The notes under the pieces: generated by a model
What the model was told of the DNA's origin: nothing
Databases searched by the model: none
Seen by the model: the letters and a program-made list of their open reading frames with translations, nothing else
Shown here: positions 43,093 through 51,471 of the stretch, one piece after another
How positions within the stretch are numbered: position 1 is the stretch's first letter
Layout of the letters: every line of letters starts with the position of its first letter
Made by a program: the position numbers and the translations under genes
NCBI GenBank assembly: GCA_034433305.1
Contig: DAOUAM010000054.1
Coordinates: forward strand, 4,180 to 68,179
DNA: 64,000 bases
DNA from: DAOUAM01 sp034433305
Lineage (GTDB): Bacteria; Chloroflexota; Dehalococcoidia; Lucifugimonadales; DAOUAM01
Reading direction: 5' to 3'

Positions 43093-44316
43093 ATGCGCCG
43101 GCTGGACTACGGCTGGGTGATACTGGCGACAGGCTTCATTGTCCTGTTCTTTGGCGGGGGCTCCAGGTTCACCTTCGGGCTGATGCTCAAGCCCATGACT
43201 GATGAGCTGCACTGGACCCGCTCGTCCCTGTCACTGGCGGTGACCGCCTACATGGTGGTGTCGGCCCTGGCAATGCCCCTGGTGGGCCGCCTCATGGACA
43301 GGTACGAGGCGCGCTGGGTCATGGCTGGCGCCGTGCTGCTGGGCGCCGCCGGCATCGGACTGATGGGCCTGGTCACGCAGCCGTGGCACGTCTTCGCCCT
43401 GTACGGCCTGGTGTACGCCGTGGGCAGCGCGGGGACTTCGGTCTCGCCTGTGGGGGTCGTCATAAGCCGCTGGTTCTCCCGGCGCCGTGGCATCGCCAAT
43501 AGCGCCGCCATTGCTGGCAACGCCGTGGGGCAGTTGCTCATCATCGCCGTGCTGACCTCGGTGCTGACGGCCGCGGGGTGGCGCCTGTCCTACAGGCTGC
43601 TGGGCGCCGTCTACGCGGCGGTCGCGCTGCCGCTGGTGCTGGCCGCCCTGCGGCCCAGGCCACAGGACGCGCCCGGTAGCGCCGCCACTCCCGCAGGCGG
43701 CACAGCAGGCAACGCGTCCGGGGGCGCTCCCCACACAGGCGGCGTACTTACCTCGCGGCAGTTCTGGCTCCTCCTGGTGGTGTACTCCATCTGCGGCTTC
43801 CAGGACTTCTTCGTTGCCACCCACGTGGTGGCCTTCGCCACCGATGAAGGAGTCAGCCAGGTGCTGGCGGGCAACCTCCTGGCGCTTATGGGCCTGATGG
43901 GCGTGGCCGGCGTGATGACGTCGGGCCTGCTGGCCGACGCCTGGGGCGCGACGCGGCCGGCCGGGCTATGTTTCCTGCTGCGCATCGCCATCTTTGGCCT
44001 GGTGCTGCTGGACCAGGGTACGGCCAGCATAGTCGCCTTCGCCTTGCTGTACGGCCTCACCTTCCTCATCACGGCGCCCCTCACGGTCATCTTCGCCGGC
44101 AACATTTTTGGCATGGCGCGGCTGGGCACGGTGAGCGGCGCCATCTCCATGGTCCATCAGATCACCGGAGGGCTGGGCGCCTACGCTGGCGCCTTCTCCT
44201 ACGACCGCTGGGCCAGCTACGACGGGGCCTTCGCGCTGATGCTGGCGCTGTCCCTCATAGCCACGCTGGCGACGGCGCTGGTGAGAGACAGGCGAGCGCT
44301 CCACACGGCGTGCTAG
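43093..44316 (+). CDS. MFS transporter
   Basis: A 407-residue major facilitator with about 12 helices. It starts 'MRRLDYGWVILATGFIVLFF', and the loop 2-3 motif is 'MPLVGRLMDRYEARWV'. 'GTSVSPVGVVISRWFSRRRG' resembles the oxalate/formate antiporter (OFA)/monocarboxylate group. A hydrophilic Gly/Ala-rich central loop spans roughly residues 195-220. It probably carries an organic acid, consistent with the aldolase and lactonase genes divergent from it. It converges on the DHDPS-family gene with 6 bp between stops. Confidence 0.9.
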   Translation: MRRLDYGWVILATGFIVLFFGGGSRFTFGLMLKPMTDELHWTRSSLSLAVTAYMVVSALAMPLVGRLMDRYEARWVMAGAVLLGAAGIGLMGLVTQPWHVFALYGLVYAVGSAGTSVSPVGVVISRWFSRRRGIANSAAIAGNAVGQLLIIAVLTSVLTAAGWRLSYRLLGAVYAAVALPLVLAALRPRPQDAPGSAATPAGGTAGNASGGAPHTGGVLTSRQFWLLLVVYSICGFQDFFVATHVVAFATDEGVSQVLAGNLLALMGLMGVAGVMTSGLLADAWGATRPAGLCFLLRIAIFGLVLLDQGTASIVAFALLYGLTFLITAPLTVIFAGNIFGMARLGTVSGAISMVHQITGGLGAYAGAFSYDRWASYDGAFALMLALSLIATLATALVRDRRALHTAC

Positions 44317-44322
44317 CAGGCG

Positions 44323-45225
44323 TCACAGGGCGCGAGCGGGCGCCAGGTCCAGGACTTCCACCAGGCGCCGGACTTCCCTGTAGGCCGTGCCATCGGGTGG
44401 CGCCGCCGGGTGCCGGACGTAGGCCGTCTTGAATATGCCCCGCAGCCTCAGCACCTCTTTGGTCAGGTAGTAGGCGATGCCAAGGCCCTGGCCCAGCAGC
44501 TTCAGGAGCGGCTCGTACTTGTCGAAAAGCTCGGTGGCCTGGTCTTCCTGGCCACTCTGGAACAGGTCCCAGACCCGGCGAAAGACCTCGGGGATGGCGC
44601 AACCCGGCATGGTCCCCACCGAGCCGCGTCGCAGCTCCTCAAGGAAGAAGTTGCCGCCGGCGCCGCCGAAGACAATCAGCGTATCGCCGCCAAGCTCCCT
44701 GGCCTCTGCCACCCGTGGCGCAGTGGGTGGCGTTTCCACCTTGGCGTAGCAGGCCTTCTCACTCTCCCGCGCAATCTGGACGGCCAGCGCTGGCGGGACC
44801 GGCGCCGTGGCGACGTCCTGGATAAAGATGGGGACGCTAATGGCGTCGGAGATACGGCGGTAGTACTCCCTCACCTGCCCTGAGGTCGTGGGGACGGCCG
44901 TGGGTGGCAGGACCATGACGGCGTCCGCTCCCAACTCCTCCGCACGGCGGCTGTACTGCACGGCCAGGTCCGTGCCCTGAGCACCGGTGTTCACCACTAT
45001 CTTGACCCTGCCTCGGGCCTGCTCCACCACGGCTTTTACAGCCTGGTCGCGCTCGGCCTCCGACAGCTTGAAGACCTCGCTGGCCAGGGCCACGCCCAGG
45101 CCATGCACGCCGGCCTGGACGGCGTACTCCACTTCCCGCTGCAGGTCTTCCACATCAATTCGCCCTTTCTCGTCGAAGGGCATGGCCAGGATGGGGTACA
45201 CCCCTTTCATAGTCCTGTCAACCAT
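44323..45225 (-). CDS. Dihydrodipicolinate synthase/N-acetylneuraminate lyase family protein
   Basis: A 300-residue class I aldolase of the DapA/NanA superfamily. The Schiff-base Lys is in 'EKACYAKVETPP'. Family blocks are 'GVYPILAMPFDEKGRIDVED', 'EYAVQAGVHGLGVALASEV' and 'IVFGGAGGNFFLEELRRGS'. As no lysine genes are nearby, a catabolic aldolase or dehydratase of a keto acid is more likely than true DapA. AGGAGG precedes the ATG. Confidence 0.9.
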   Translation of the reverse strand: MVDRTMKGVYPILAMPFDEKGRIDVEDLQREVEYAVQAGVHGLGVALASEVFKLSEAERDQAVKAVVEQARGRVKIVVNTGAQGTDLAVQYSRRAEELGADAVMVLPPTAVPTTSGQVREYYRRISDAISVPIFIQDVATAPVPPALAVQIARESEKACYAKVETPPTAPRVAEARELGGDTLIVFGGAGGNFFLEELRRGSVGTMPGCAIPEVFRRVWDLFQSGQEDQATELFDKYEPLLKLLGQGLGIAYYLTKEVLRLRGIFKTAYVRHPAAPPDGTAYREVRRLVEVLDLAPARAL

Positions 45226-45351
45226 TGAATCCTCCTGCTAGTACTGGTACATACCGGATACAGCTACACCCACGGCCTGGGGCGACGTCGCCCCGACACG
45301 GAAGGTGGCACCACTGGCACGCGGGCGGCCAGCGTTGCGCGGCGCGCAAAT

Positions 45352-46062
45352 TCAGGCCTTCCCCATATAGCCGCACACACCAGACCTGGGGGAGTTGACC
45401 ACTGGCATGAGTTCGTCTAGCATGCTCTCGTGGTCGGCGGCGCAAGCATCGCAAAACAGGCCCTTGCCTTCCCAGTTACACTCAGGGCAAATCTGGGTGG
45501 CCGGCGCTCCGCAGTTGGAGCAGCGCTGGTCGGGGGGGTCGTTCCGGGCCAGAAGCCTGATCTTCTTCCCTGGGGCATCGGCGGGGCGTTCCAACTCTAC
45601 CTTAAGGACAAGCTCTGTGGTCGTGCCGAAGTCGTACTCATGGTAGAACTTCATGCCAGGCTTGAGGACATTCCCGAGAGGATGGCCCAGGTCCTCCTCA
45701 TCATCCTCGTCAATCCAGAAAGATGACCGCTCTGGCATGGCAGTGTACCGCTTGCCCTCGATGGTGAAGGCGCTCATGTGGCCGCAGCACTCCAGCCAGA
45801 TGTCCCTGAGGAACTCGTCCAGGTCCTCCAGGGTAGCGGTCGCGGGCGCCTCGAGGTGAAGCCAGTACACCTTGGATGCCGCTCGTGGCTCCACGATCAG
45901 GTGGAAACTCGTGCTTTGCCTGGCCTTCTTACGCGGGGGCCTCAAAGGGAACCGCGCCTGACACGTCTCCAGGTGCCTGACCATCGCCCGCTTGCCGAAG
46001 CTGGCGTTGCAGAACACGCACCTGCCCTTGGTGCCCCTGGGCCTCTCTGCCTTCTCTGCCAT
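45352..46062 (-). CDS. Plasmid pRiA4b ORF-3-like domain protein with zinc fingers
   Basis: A 236-residue protein. A C2HC-type finger opens it ('CVFCNASFGKRAMVRHLETC'). The central PRiA4b_ORF3 domain is seen in 'FLRDIWLECCGHMSAFTIEG' and 'FYHEYDFGTTTELVLKVELE'. A C-terminal treble-clef-like set of cysteines follows ('CSNCGAPATQICPEC', 'LFCDACAADH'). The family is linked to mobile-element passengers (IS1096 TnpR-like) and is otherwise uncharacterised. No transposase is adjacent, so it looks like a domesticated copy. Confidence 0.85.
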   Translation of the reverse strand: MAEKAERPRGTKGRCVFCNASFGKRAMVRHLETCQARFPLRPPRKKARQSTSFHLIVEPRAASKVYWLHLEAPATATLEDLDEFLRDIWLECCGHMSAFTIEGKRYTAMPERSSFWIDEDDEEDLGHPLGNVLKPGMKFYHEYDFGTTTELVLKVELERPADAPGKKIRLLARNDPPDQRCSNCGAPATQICPECNWEGKGLFCDACAADHESMLDELMPVVNSPRSGVCGYMGKA

Positions 46063-46110
46063 GGTGAAGACTCCCTGGACTGTCGCACCCGGTGGACCTA
46101 GCCGGCACGG

Positions 46111-46860
46111 CTAGTAAGTTGCCCGGCCTCCACTGATATCAAAGACCGCGCCGGTGCTGAAGGAGCACTCGGCGGAGCACAGCCACGCCACCAGCGCGGC
46201 AATTTCGTCTATCTCGCCCGTGCGGCCCATGGGTATGCGCTCCACCATGTACCTGACCTGGTCCGGCGTGAACTCGTCCAGTATCCTGGTCTGGACTACG
46301 GCGGGCGTGACGCAGTTGACCCTTATGCCTGTACGGGCCAGCTCCTTGCCCACGGACTTGGTAAGGGCAATCACGGCACCCTTGGTGGCCGAGTACGGGA
46401 CCATGCGCGGGTTCCCCTCTTTGCCGGCGATGGAGGCGATGTTGACTATGCGCCCATAGTCGCGCTGGAGCATGTAGGGGACGACCTTGTTGCAGAAGAT
46501 GAAGACGCCGCGCAGGTTGGTCCGATAGACGCGGTCCATCTCTTCGACGGGCAGCTCCCAGATGTTGCCGTTCTTGCCGCCAATGCCCGCGTTATTGACC
46601 AGGATATCTATGCGGCCCCAGGTATCCATCGCCCGCCGCGCGGCCCGCTCCGCCGTTGCCGCCTCGGCCACGTCGCCGACCTCCAGCAGGGCGTCCACGC
46701 CCCTGGCCCTGAGTTCGCTGGCGGACTGTTCGCCCAGGCGAGGGTCCAGGTCCACTATGACCACCCGCGCGCCTTCGCTGCCCAGCCGCCTGGCGATACC
46801 GTAGCCGATGCCCGTGGCGGCCCCTGTGACAATGGCTACCTGTCCATCGAAACGTGCCAT
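46111..46860 (-). CDS. SDR family oxidoreductase (3-oxoacyl-ACP reductase-like)
   Basis: A 249-residue classical SDR. It shows 'IVTGAATGIGYGIARRLG', 'ILVNNAGIGG', catalytic Ser in 'VNIASIAGKEG', YxxxK as 'YSATK' and the ending 'GAVFDISGGRATY'. The Asp in 'VVIVDLDPR' suggests NAD(H) preference. AGGAG precedes the ATG. The substrate is unknown. It is divergent from the LLM-flavin oxidoreductase gene across about 200 bp. Confidence 0.93.
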   Translation of the reverse strand: MARFDGQVAIVTGAATGIGYGIARRLGSEGARVVIVDLDPRLGEQSASELRARGVDALLEVGDVAEAATAERAARRAMDTWGRIDILVNNAGIGGKNGNIWELPVEEMDRVYRTNLRGVFIFCNKVVPYMLQRDYGRIVNIASIAGKEGNPRMVPYSATKGAVIALTKSVGKELARTGIRVNCVTPAVVQTRILDEFTPDQVRYMVERIPMGRTGEIDEIAALVAWLCSAECSFSTGAVFDISGGRATY

Positions 46861-47057
46861 GTGTTCTCCTCAAGCTTGTGGCGACCTGCTGCCGAAGTCG
46901 GAGGCGCTGCCAGCACCTGGATAGCCACCGTGCAGCTTCCGACCTGGCCCACCAGCCAACATACTGGTCGGCTGTATTATAGACTGTCAGCGTTGCTGGT
47001 CAAGGACAGTGGTATAATCGGGCCACATGGAGAGGATTCCCATCCAAGGAGGCCGCC

Positions 47058-48212
47058 GTGAAGTTTGGCTTCTTCATGATGCCGTCGCACTCACACCGCG
47101 ATAATCCCACCCTGGCCTTTGAGCGAGACTTACAGCTCATCGAGTACGCCGAGGGCCTGGGCTTCGACGAGTTCTGGGTCGGAGAGCACCATTCCGGCGG
47201 CTGGGAGACCATCCCAGCACCTGACATCTTCCTGGCGGCCGCCGCCACCCGCACCAGGAGGATTCGCCTGGGCACGGCAGTCATAAACCTGCCATACCAT
47301 CACCCCTTCCACGTGGCCGAGCGCATGGCCTTTCTGGACCACCTGGCCTACGGGCGCATCATGCTGGGCTGCGGGCCGGGCGTGCTTTCGCCTGACATCA
47401 AGCTCTTCGGCCTGGACCCAACAGAGCTGCGGCCCATGATGAACGAGTCCCTGGAAATCATCCTGAAGCTCTACCGTGAGGACGGGCCTGTCAGCTACGA
47501 GGGCAAGTACTGGCAGATAAGGGATATGGAGATTCAGGTGAAGCCCTACCAGCAGCCCCATCTGCCCGTGTTCCTGGTCAGCTCGGGCAGCGGCAACAGC
47601 GTCCGGGAAGCAGCAAGGCACGGCTTGCCGGTCATATCGGGCGTCTTCACCCTGCCCACCGCCCTTGGCCTGCGCCAGCAGTGGGACCTCTACGAGCAGG
47701 AGGCCAGGACGCGAGGCCACAGCGTGAGCCGCGACGAGTGGCGGCTGTCCACCAACATCTACCTGGCCGACTCCACGGAGGAGGCTATACGCGACATAGC
47801 CTCCGGCGCCATGGCCGAGATGCGCCAGTACTTCTTCAACAACGGCGGCAAGCCCACCTATGAGGCCTACCCCGGCCAGCCCGCCGATGAGATAACCATC
47901 GAGCAGGTGATAGCCCAGCGCCGCTGGATTATCGGCGACCCGGACTACTGCATCAGGCGGATAAGGGAACTGCAGGAGGAGACAGGCGGCTTCGGCGCCC
48001 TGCTCATGGTGGCAGTGGAGTGGACCTCCACGGAGAAGTGGCGCCGCTCCCTGGAGCTATTCGCCCGGTACGTGATGCCCCAGTTCAGGGGCACGCTGCG
48101 CGGCATCCAGCGTGCCTGGGAGCGCATGGTGGAGGACAACCGCGCCGGCCGGCTGCCCAACGCCCGCTCCGGCGTCGTACGGGTGGATGGCGGCCAGCAG
48201 CGGACGGGGTAG
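47058..48212 (+). CDS. LLM class flavin-dependent oxidoreductase (luciferase-like monooxygenase)
   Basis: A 384-residue bacterial-luciferase-like TIM barrel with a GTG start behind a strong AAGGAGG. Typical segments are 'GLGFDEFWVGEHHSGGWETI', 'TRTRRIRLGTAVINLPYHHP', 'FLDHLAYGRIMLGCGPG' and 'DYCIRRIRELQEETGGFGAL'. It uses reduced FMN to oxidise an organic substrate, possibly an alkane, alkanesulfonate or nitrogen compound; not predictable. A perfect TATAAT at 47013-47018 lies about 40 bp upstream, without a clear -35. Confidence 0.9.
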   Translation: MKFGFFMMPSHSHRDNPTLAFERDLQLIEYAEGLGFDEFWVGEHHSGGWETIPAPDIFLAAAATRTRRIRLGTAVINLPYHHPFHVAERMAFLDHLAYGRIMLGCGPGVLSPDIKLFGLDPTELRPMMNESLEIILKLYREDGPVSYEGKYWQIRDMEIQVKPYQQPHLPVFLVSSGSGNSVREAARHGLPVISGVFTLPTALGLRQQWDLYEQEARTRGHSVSRDEWRLSTNIYLADSTEEAIRDIASGAMAEMRQYFFNNGGKPTYEAYPGQPADEITIEQVIAQRRWIIGDPDYCIRRIRELQEETGGFGALLMVAVEWTSTEKWRRSLELFARYVMPQFRGTLRGIQRAWERMVEDNRAGRLPNARSGVVRVDGGQQRTG

Positions 48213-48270
48213 GACTACCAGGCGGGATGCCCACCAGGCTGCCACTGGCACCATGATCTCTGGAGCCCGC

Positions 48271-49872
48271 CTACTGCGCCGAGGAAGAAGCCTGGCTTAC
48301 CAGAAAGGGGACTTCATAGATTATATCCCCGTTCTGCGCCTCCACCTTGAAGGTGTAGTCTCCAGGGGTTACGGTGCTGTCAATAGTGACCACCAGCAAC
48401 GAATTGGAGACCAGCGTGGCGGGCAGGTGGACCCCCTCGATGGTGCCCTGCACCGGCCTGAGGAAGACCACGGAGACCCGGTCCAGGTTCGAGCCTATCA
48501 CCCGTACCTGCTGGCCAACGCTAGTCGAGGTCGGGGTGACGTCCACGACCTCAGGCACAGGTCCGGGCCGGGTGAGAACATAGGTGGTGACCGCCGCCGC
48601 GGCACCCACCACGCCCAGGGCGACGATAATCAGGAGCAACGCCGGCGACCGGGGGAAAGAGGCCTGCCGCGCCACCGGCGCTGGAGGGGCAGCACTCTGG
48701 GATGCTGGAGTCACACTCTGGGTCAAGCGGAGCATCTCGTCGGCCCTTTTGATCTCGCGCTCGTAGCGATTGGCTATGTCGGCATTCTCGCGTTTAAGGG
48801 CCTCGACTTCCCGCTGGTACCTCTCGTTCTGGGCGCGCAGCTCCTGGACCTCGGCGGCCTGCCTGGCTCGCTCCTGCTCCTCCTGCCTCAGCTTTTCGTT
48901 GCTGGCCTCGATGGCCCTGTTGATTTCATCCACCAGCTTGTTCCAGCCGTCCACCTGCTCCCTTTTCCATTTTCGCGTCACTACCCGCAGAATATCGGCG
49001 AAGGCCGTGATGAGCGCATAGGAAAAATGGGAGGCAGGTGCGTGGAGGAAGGGGATCTTCTGGGTCTTGTATGCCTTGAGGGCCTCCACATCCAGGGGTA
49101 CGGGATGAGTGTCCTCATAGCGCACCGGGAACTCTTTGGTAAGCTCCAGCCGGAACCCCGCTTCCATCTTGCTCAGGTCCAGATGGTTGGAACCCTGGCC
49201 GGTCTCGGTTGCCTTGTTGACGATAATGGCCCGTAGCAGCGGCTTCCTCTGGAGTTCGTTGGCCGCGGCGCTGACACGCTGGACCAGGTTCCTGTCCTGG
49301 TAGAACGAGGTGTAGTCGGCCTCGGTGACGACAATGAAGCTATCGGCCAGGGCGCAGACGTCGGTGCTCTCGAAGTTGAACCCTCCCCGCGTGTCCACCA
49401 GCACGTAGTCAAAGGTGGCCTGCGACCTCAACGTGTCGAAGAGGGCCTGGACGGCCTGGCGGAAGGTGGCACGGTCGAGAGGCGGCACGGGTGGCCTCAC
49501 GCCGTCCTCCGGCAGGTCTCCATAAAGCTCCTTACTGCTGATGAGGGCCTCGTAGATTACTCCGTGGTCCGCCGTCCCGCTGCGGTTGATGGGTTGGGGG
49601 CTGAAGGCGAGGTTGCCGCCTGCCAGGAAGCCCCTCAAGACGCCGCTGAAGGTGCTCTCCTGAGGGAGTTCGTTTATGTGCCTCATTCCCTGAGGGCCGA
49701 GGAGGAACAGGGACAGGCCATCGGTGGCGGTGTCGGCATCAATCATCAGCACGCGGTGGCCGGTGCGGGTGAGGGCATAGCCCAGGCTGGCGGCTATCAC
49801 CGTCTTGCCAGTCCCGCCCTTGCCGCTGCTGAACGCGATGATCTCGAGGTGCCCTGACTCCTGAATTGCCAT
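48271..49872 (-). CDS. ParA/MinD-like ATPase fused to coiled coil, membrane segment and extracytoplasmic IPT/TIG domain
   Basis: A 533-residue protein with an unusual order. Residues 10-290 are a deviant-Walker ATPase: 'FSSGKGGTGKTVIAASLGYA' (Lys18 and Lys23) and 'VLMIDADTATDGLSLFLLG'. Residues about 305-395 are a charged coiled coil. One membrane helix spans about 410-433. Residues 436-533 form an IPT/TIG-like domain ('VVDVTPTSTSVGQQVRVIGS'). The ATPase would thus be tethered under the membrane with an outer Ig-like domain. It is the last gene of an operon with a Pro-rich peptide and a SLATT protein. Function unknown; positioning, secretion or a membrane-stress/defence role are possible. Confidence 0.82.
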   Translation of the reverse strand: MAIQESGHLEIIAFSSGKGGTGKTVIAASLGYALTRTGHRVLMIDADTATDGLSLFLLGPQGMRHINELPQESTFSGVLRGFLAGGNLAFSPQPINRSGTADHGVIYEALISSKELYGDLPEDGVRPPVPPLDRATFRQAVQALFDTLRSQATFDYVLVDTRGGFNFESTDVCALADSFIVVTEADYTSFYQDRNLVQRVSAAANELQRKPLLRAIIVNKATETGQGSNHLDLSKMEAGFRLELTKEFPVRYEDTHPVPLDVEALKAYKTQKIPFLHAPASHFSYALITAFADILRVVTRKWKREQVDGWNKLVDEINRAIEASNEKLRQEEQERARQAAEVQELRAQNERYQREVEALKRENADIANRYEREIKRADEMLRLTQSVTPASQSAAPPAPVARQASFPRSPALLLIIVALGVVGAAAAVTTYVLTRPGPVPEVVDVTPTSTSVGQQVRVIGSNLDRVSVVFLRPVQGTIEGVHLPATLVSNSLLVVTIDSTVTPGDYTFKVEAQNGDIIYEVPFLVSQASSSAQ

Positions 49873-49897
49873 GGGCTAGGGGGCGCTCCTTGACCCC

Positions 49898-50107
49898 TCA
49901 CATATGCGTGATTACTGAGACTCGTGGGAAACCCGGCGGGCGGTCTGGCGTCCTGATGTCAGGGTCGTTGGCCGTGTACTTTCCCTCCTCAGGTGCCGTG
50001 GAGATGCGGCCCAGGCTGCCATAGCCAGGCCCGCTCACTCGGCCTCCCGCCAGCCCAGAGTAGTCGGTAGGTGGGGGCACAGGCCCGGACCCTGGGAACT
50101 GGTTCAT
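49898..50107 (-). CDS. Small proline/glycine-rich protein, unknown
   Basis: A 69-residue low-complexity protein (MNQFPGSGPVPPPTDYSG...) with no domain I recognise. Its ATG overlaps the stop of the SLATT reading frame (ATGA) and it ends 25 bp before the ParA-like gene. The gene arrangement, more than its sequence, supports it as real. It may be a disordered linker protein or a chance ORF. Confidence 0.5.
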   Translation of the reverse strand: MNQFPGSGPVPPPTDYSGLAGGRVSGPGYGSLGRISTAPEEGKYTANDPDIRTPDRPPGFPRVSVITHM

Positions 50108-50773
50108 TGCTGACCACCCTTGGGGCTGACCTTCTCCATAAACCTCGCTCTAAGCTCACTGTCCTTGATGTTGAGTTGGCGGTGCAGGGCCACAGCGTTC
50201 ACACAGGCGTCCGGCCCGGGGTAAAACGGGTCCACGTGGGTTGTCCACAGCAACTGGAACTGGCGGGCGGCGTCCAGGAACGCCTCCCGCGACTCAAGGT
50301 ATGCCTGGGCGCGCTCCTGGGAGTTGCTGAAGTTCTCCAGGTTGGCCAGGATGGCGAGAATAGCCGCACCCACGGCGGCGATGAGAGAGATTCTCCAGGA
50401 GGCCCATCCAGAAGCTCCTCGTCGGCTCCACCGCATTGACGTAGGCGGCCAGGAGGTTCAGGATGGCGACAACGCCCGTGCTGATTATTATGGTCCAGCG
50501 CCATCTCCTGTGGGACCTGGTGTACTCCTTATACCGCTCCACGCACAGGTTGGAGGAATTGTAGAACTCCATCAAGATGTTGGTATAGGTCTCGTGGACC
50601 CGGCTTATAAACTCTTTGCGTTGCTCCTCGGTCCGATTAGGCTCAGCCCAGGCTTCTCTGCGGGCCTCGACCAGGGCACCATCGAGGAGCGGCTCAGGCC
50701 GTTCCGGGGCAGTCGCCGGCCCTGGGGCCACAGGCCCGACTGGCCCAACGCGGTGTCCTCTGTCATCGTCCAT
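50104..50773 (-). pseudogene. SLATT-domain two-TM protein, reading frame broken at a (TC)4 tract
   Basis: Two overlapping frames together make one SLATT-type protein of about 223 residues. The first frame gives 'FYNSSNLCVERYKEYTRSHR', then the first helix 'WTIIISTGVVAILNLLAAYV'. The second frame gives the second helix 'LIAAVGAAILAILANLENF' and 'RAQAYLESREAFLDAARQFQ'. The break falls at TCTCTCTC (50390-50383); adding one TC unit restores a continuous frame. SLATT proteins are predicted pore-forming effectors of nucleotide-signalling conflict systems (published prediction). It is either a real mutation, a slippage-controlled gene or an assembly error. Confidence 0.68.
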
Positions 50774-50910
50774 CCTGAGCTCCTAATGCCCCAGGGACGC
50801 TAGGACTACGCTGGCCGCTCCTCTCTACATTCAGCCCGCCAACATGAGGGACTGCCCATCCAGGCCGCCAGGAACGCAGCTTTGCCCTTCCTGGATGGAC
50901 TAGTTACTCC

Positions 50911-50939
50911 GACATAATTCTTATGTCAAGTGCCACTGC
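50911..50939 (-). promoter_or_regulatory. Promoter with overlapping operator-like dyad upstream of the SLATT-ParA operon
   Basis: A perfect 7-3-7 inverted repeat, GACATAA-TTC-TTATGTC, at 50921-50937 overlaps a perfect minus-strand TTGACA (50939-50934). The -10 at 17-bp spacing is poor (TAACTA). The leader to the first ATG would be about 130 bases. The dyad could bind a repressor or activator. In the 288-bp gap 50774-51061 I see nothing else. Confidence 0.45.
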
Positions 50940-51061
50940 AACCCTCTTATTCGTCCGTCGCCTGGCATCGTGCGCCGGCCGACCCGCCGCCATGACTGGC
51001 CCATTTCCCCCGCGCAGTCAGACAGCGCGGCCAGCAAATCGCTCGGGAGGAGGGGTAGTGG

Positions 51062-51397
51062 CTACTTTTTCTTCCAGTCCCTGGCCCAGTTGGCGTCGGT
51101 GGGCCAGATGTTGTGGGCGCCCCGGCCCGCCCCCTTGGGGCCTTCGACGCGCCAGTCCTTCGTGGCATCACGCCACTTGATGAAGTGGGGCTGCTTCAGG
51201 TGTTCCTGGAAGGCGGCCTCGTCCCTGTACACCTCGTACAGCCAGATGCGATTGGGGTCCTCCCCGTCCTGGACGACGTCGAAGCGCAGGCAGCCTGGCT
51301 CGTTCTTCACCGACCCCTCGGCATCGGCGATCATTTCCTTGATGAACTGCTCCTTGAAGCCCGGCTTTATCTGGATAGGCGCCACGATAACGTACAT
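51062..51397 (-). CDS. Antibiotic biosynthesis monooxygenase (ABM) family quinol monooxygenase-like protein
   Basis: A 111-residue dimeric ferredoxin-like fold protein. 'MYVIVAPIQIKPGFKEQFIK' and 'NEPGCLRFDVVQDGEDPNRI' followed by 'EVYRDEAAFQEHLKQPHF' are classic ABM. Members oxidise quinols without cofactor or act as small heme-handling or detoxifying proteins. The C-terminal 30 residues are Gly/Lys/Trp-rich and extend beyond the domain. GAGGAGG precedes the ATG. Confidence 0.92.
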   Translation of the reverse strand: MYVIVAPIQIKPGFKEQFIKEMIADAEGSVKNEPGCLRFDVVQDGEDPNRIWLYEVYRDEAAFQEHLKQPHFIKWRDATKDWRVEGPKGAGRGAHNIWPTDANWARDWKKK

Positions 51398-51471
51398 TGC
51401 TCCTCCTCACTTGTAAAGTGCAGCGCGGCCCTGGTATGACCTGCCGCTCCTGGACCTGAGGGCGCCGGCCC

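Noticed and set aside
44323..45225. True dihydrodipicolinate synthase (dapA) for lysine synthesis
   Set aside because: No dapB or asd neighbour, and the context is catabolic, so only the superfamily is claimed.
45352..46062. Active transposon passenger
   Set aside because: The PRiA4b_ORF3 domain is associated with mobile elements, but no transposase or inverted repeats flank this gene.
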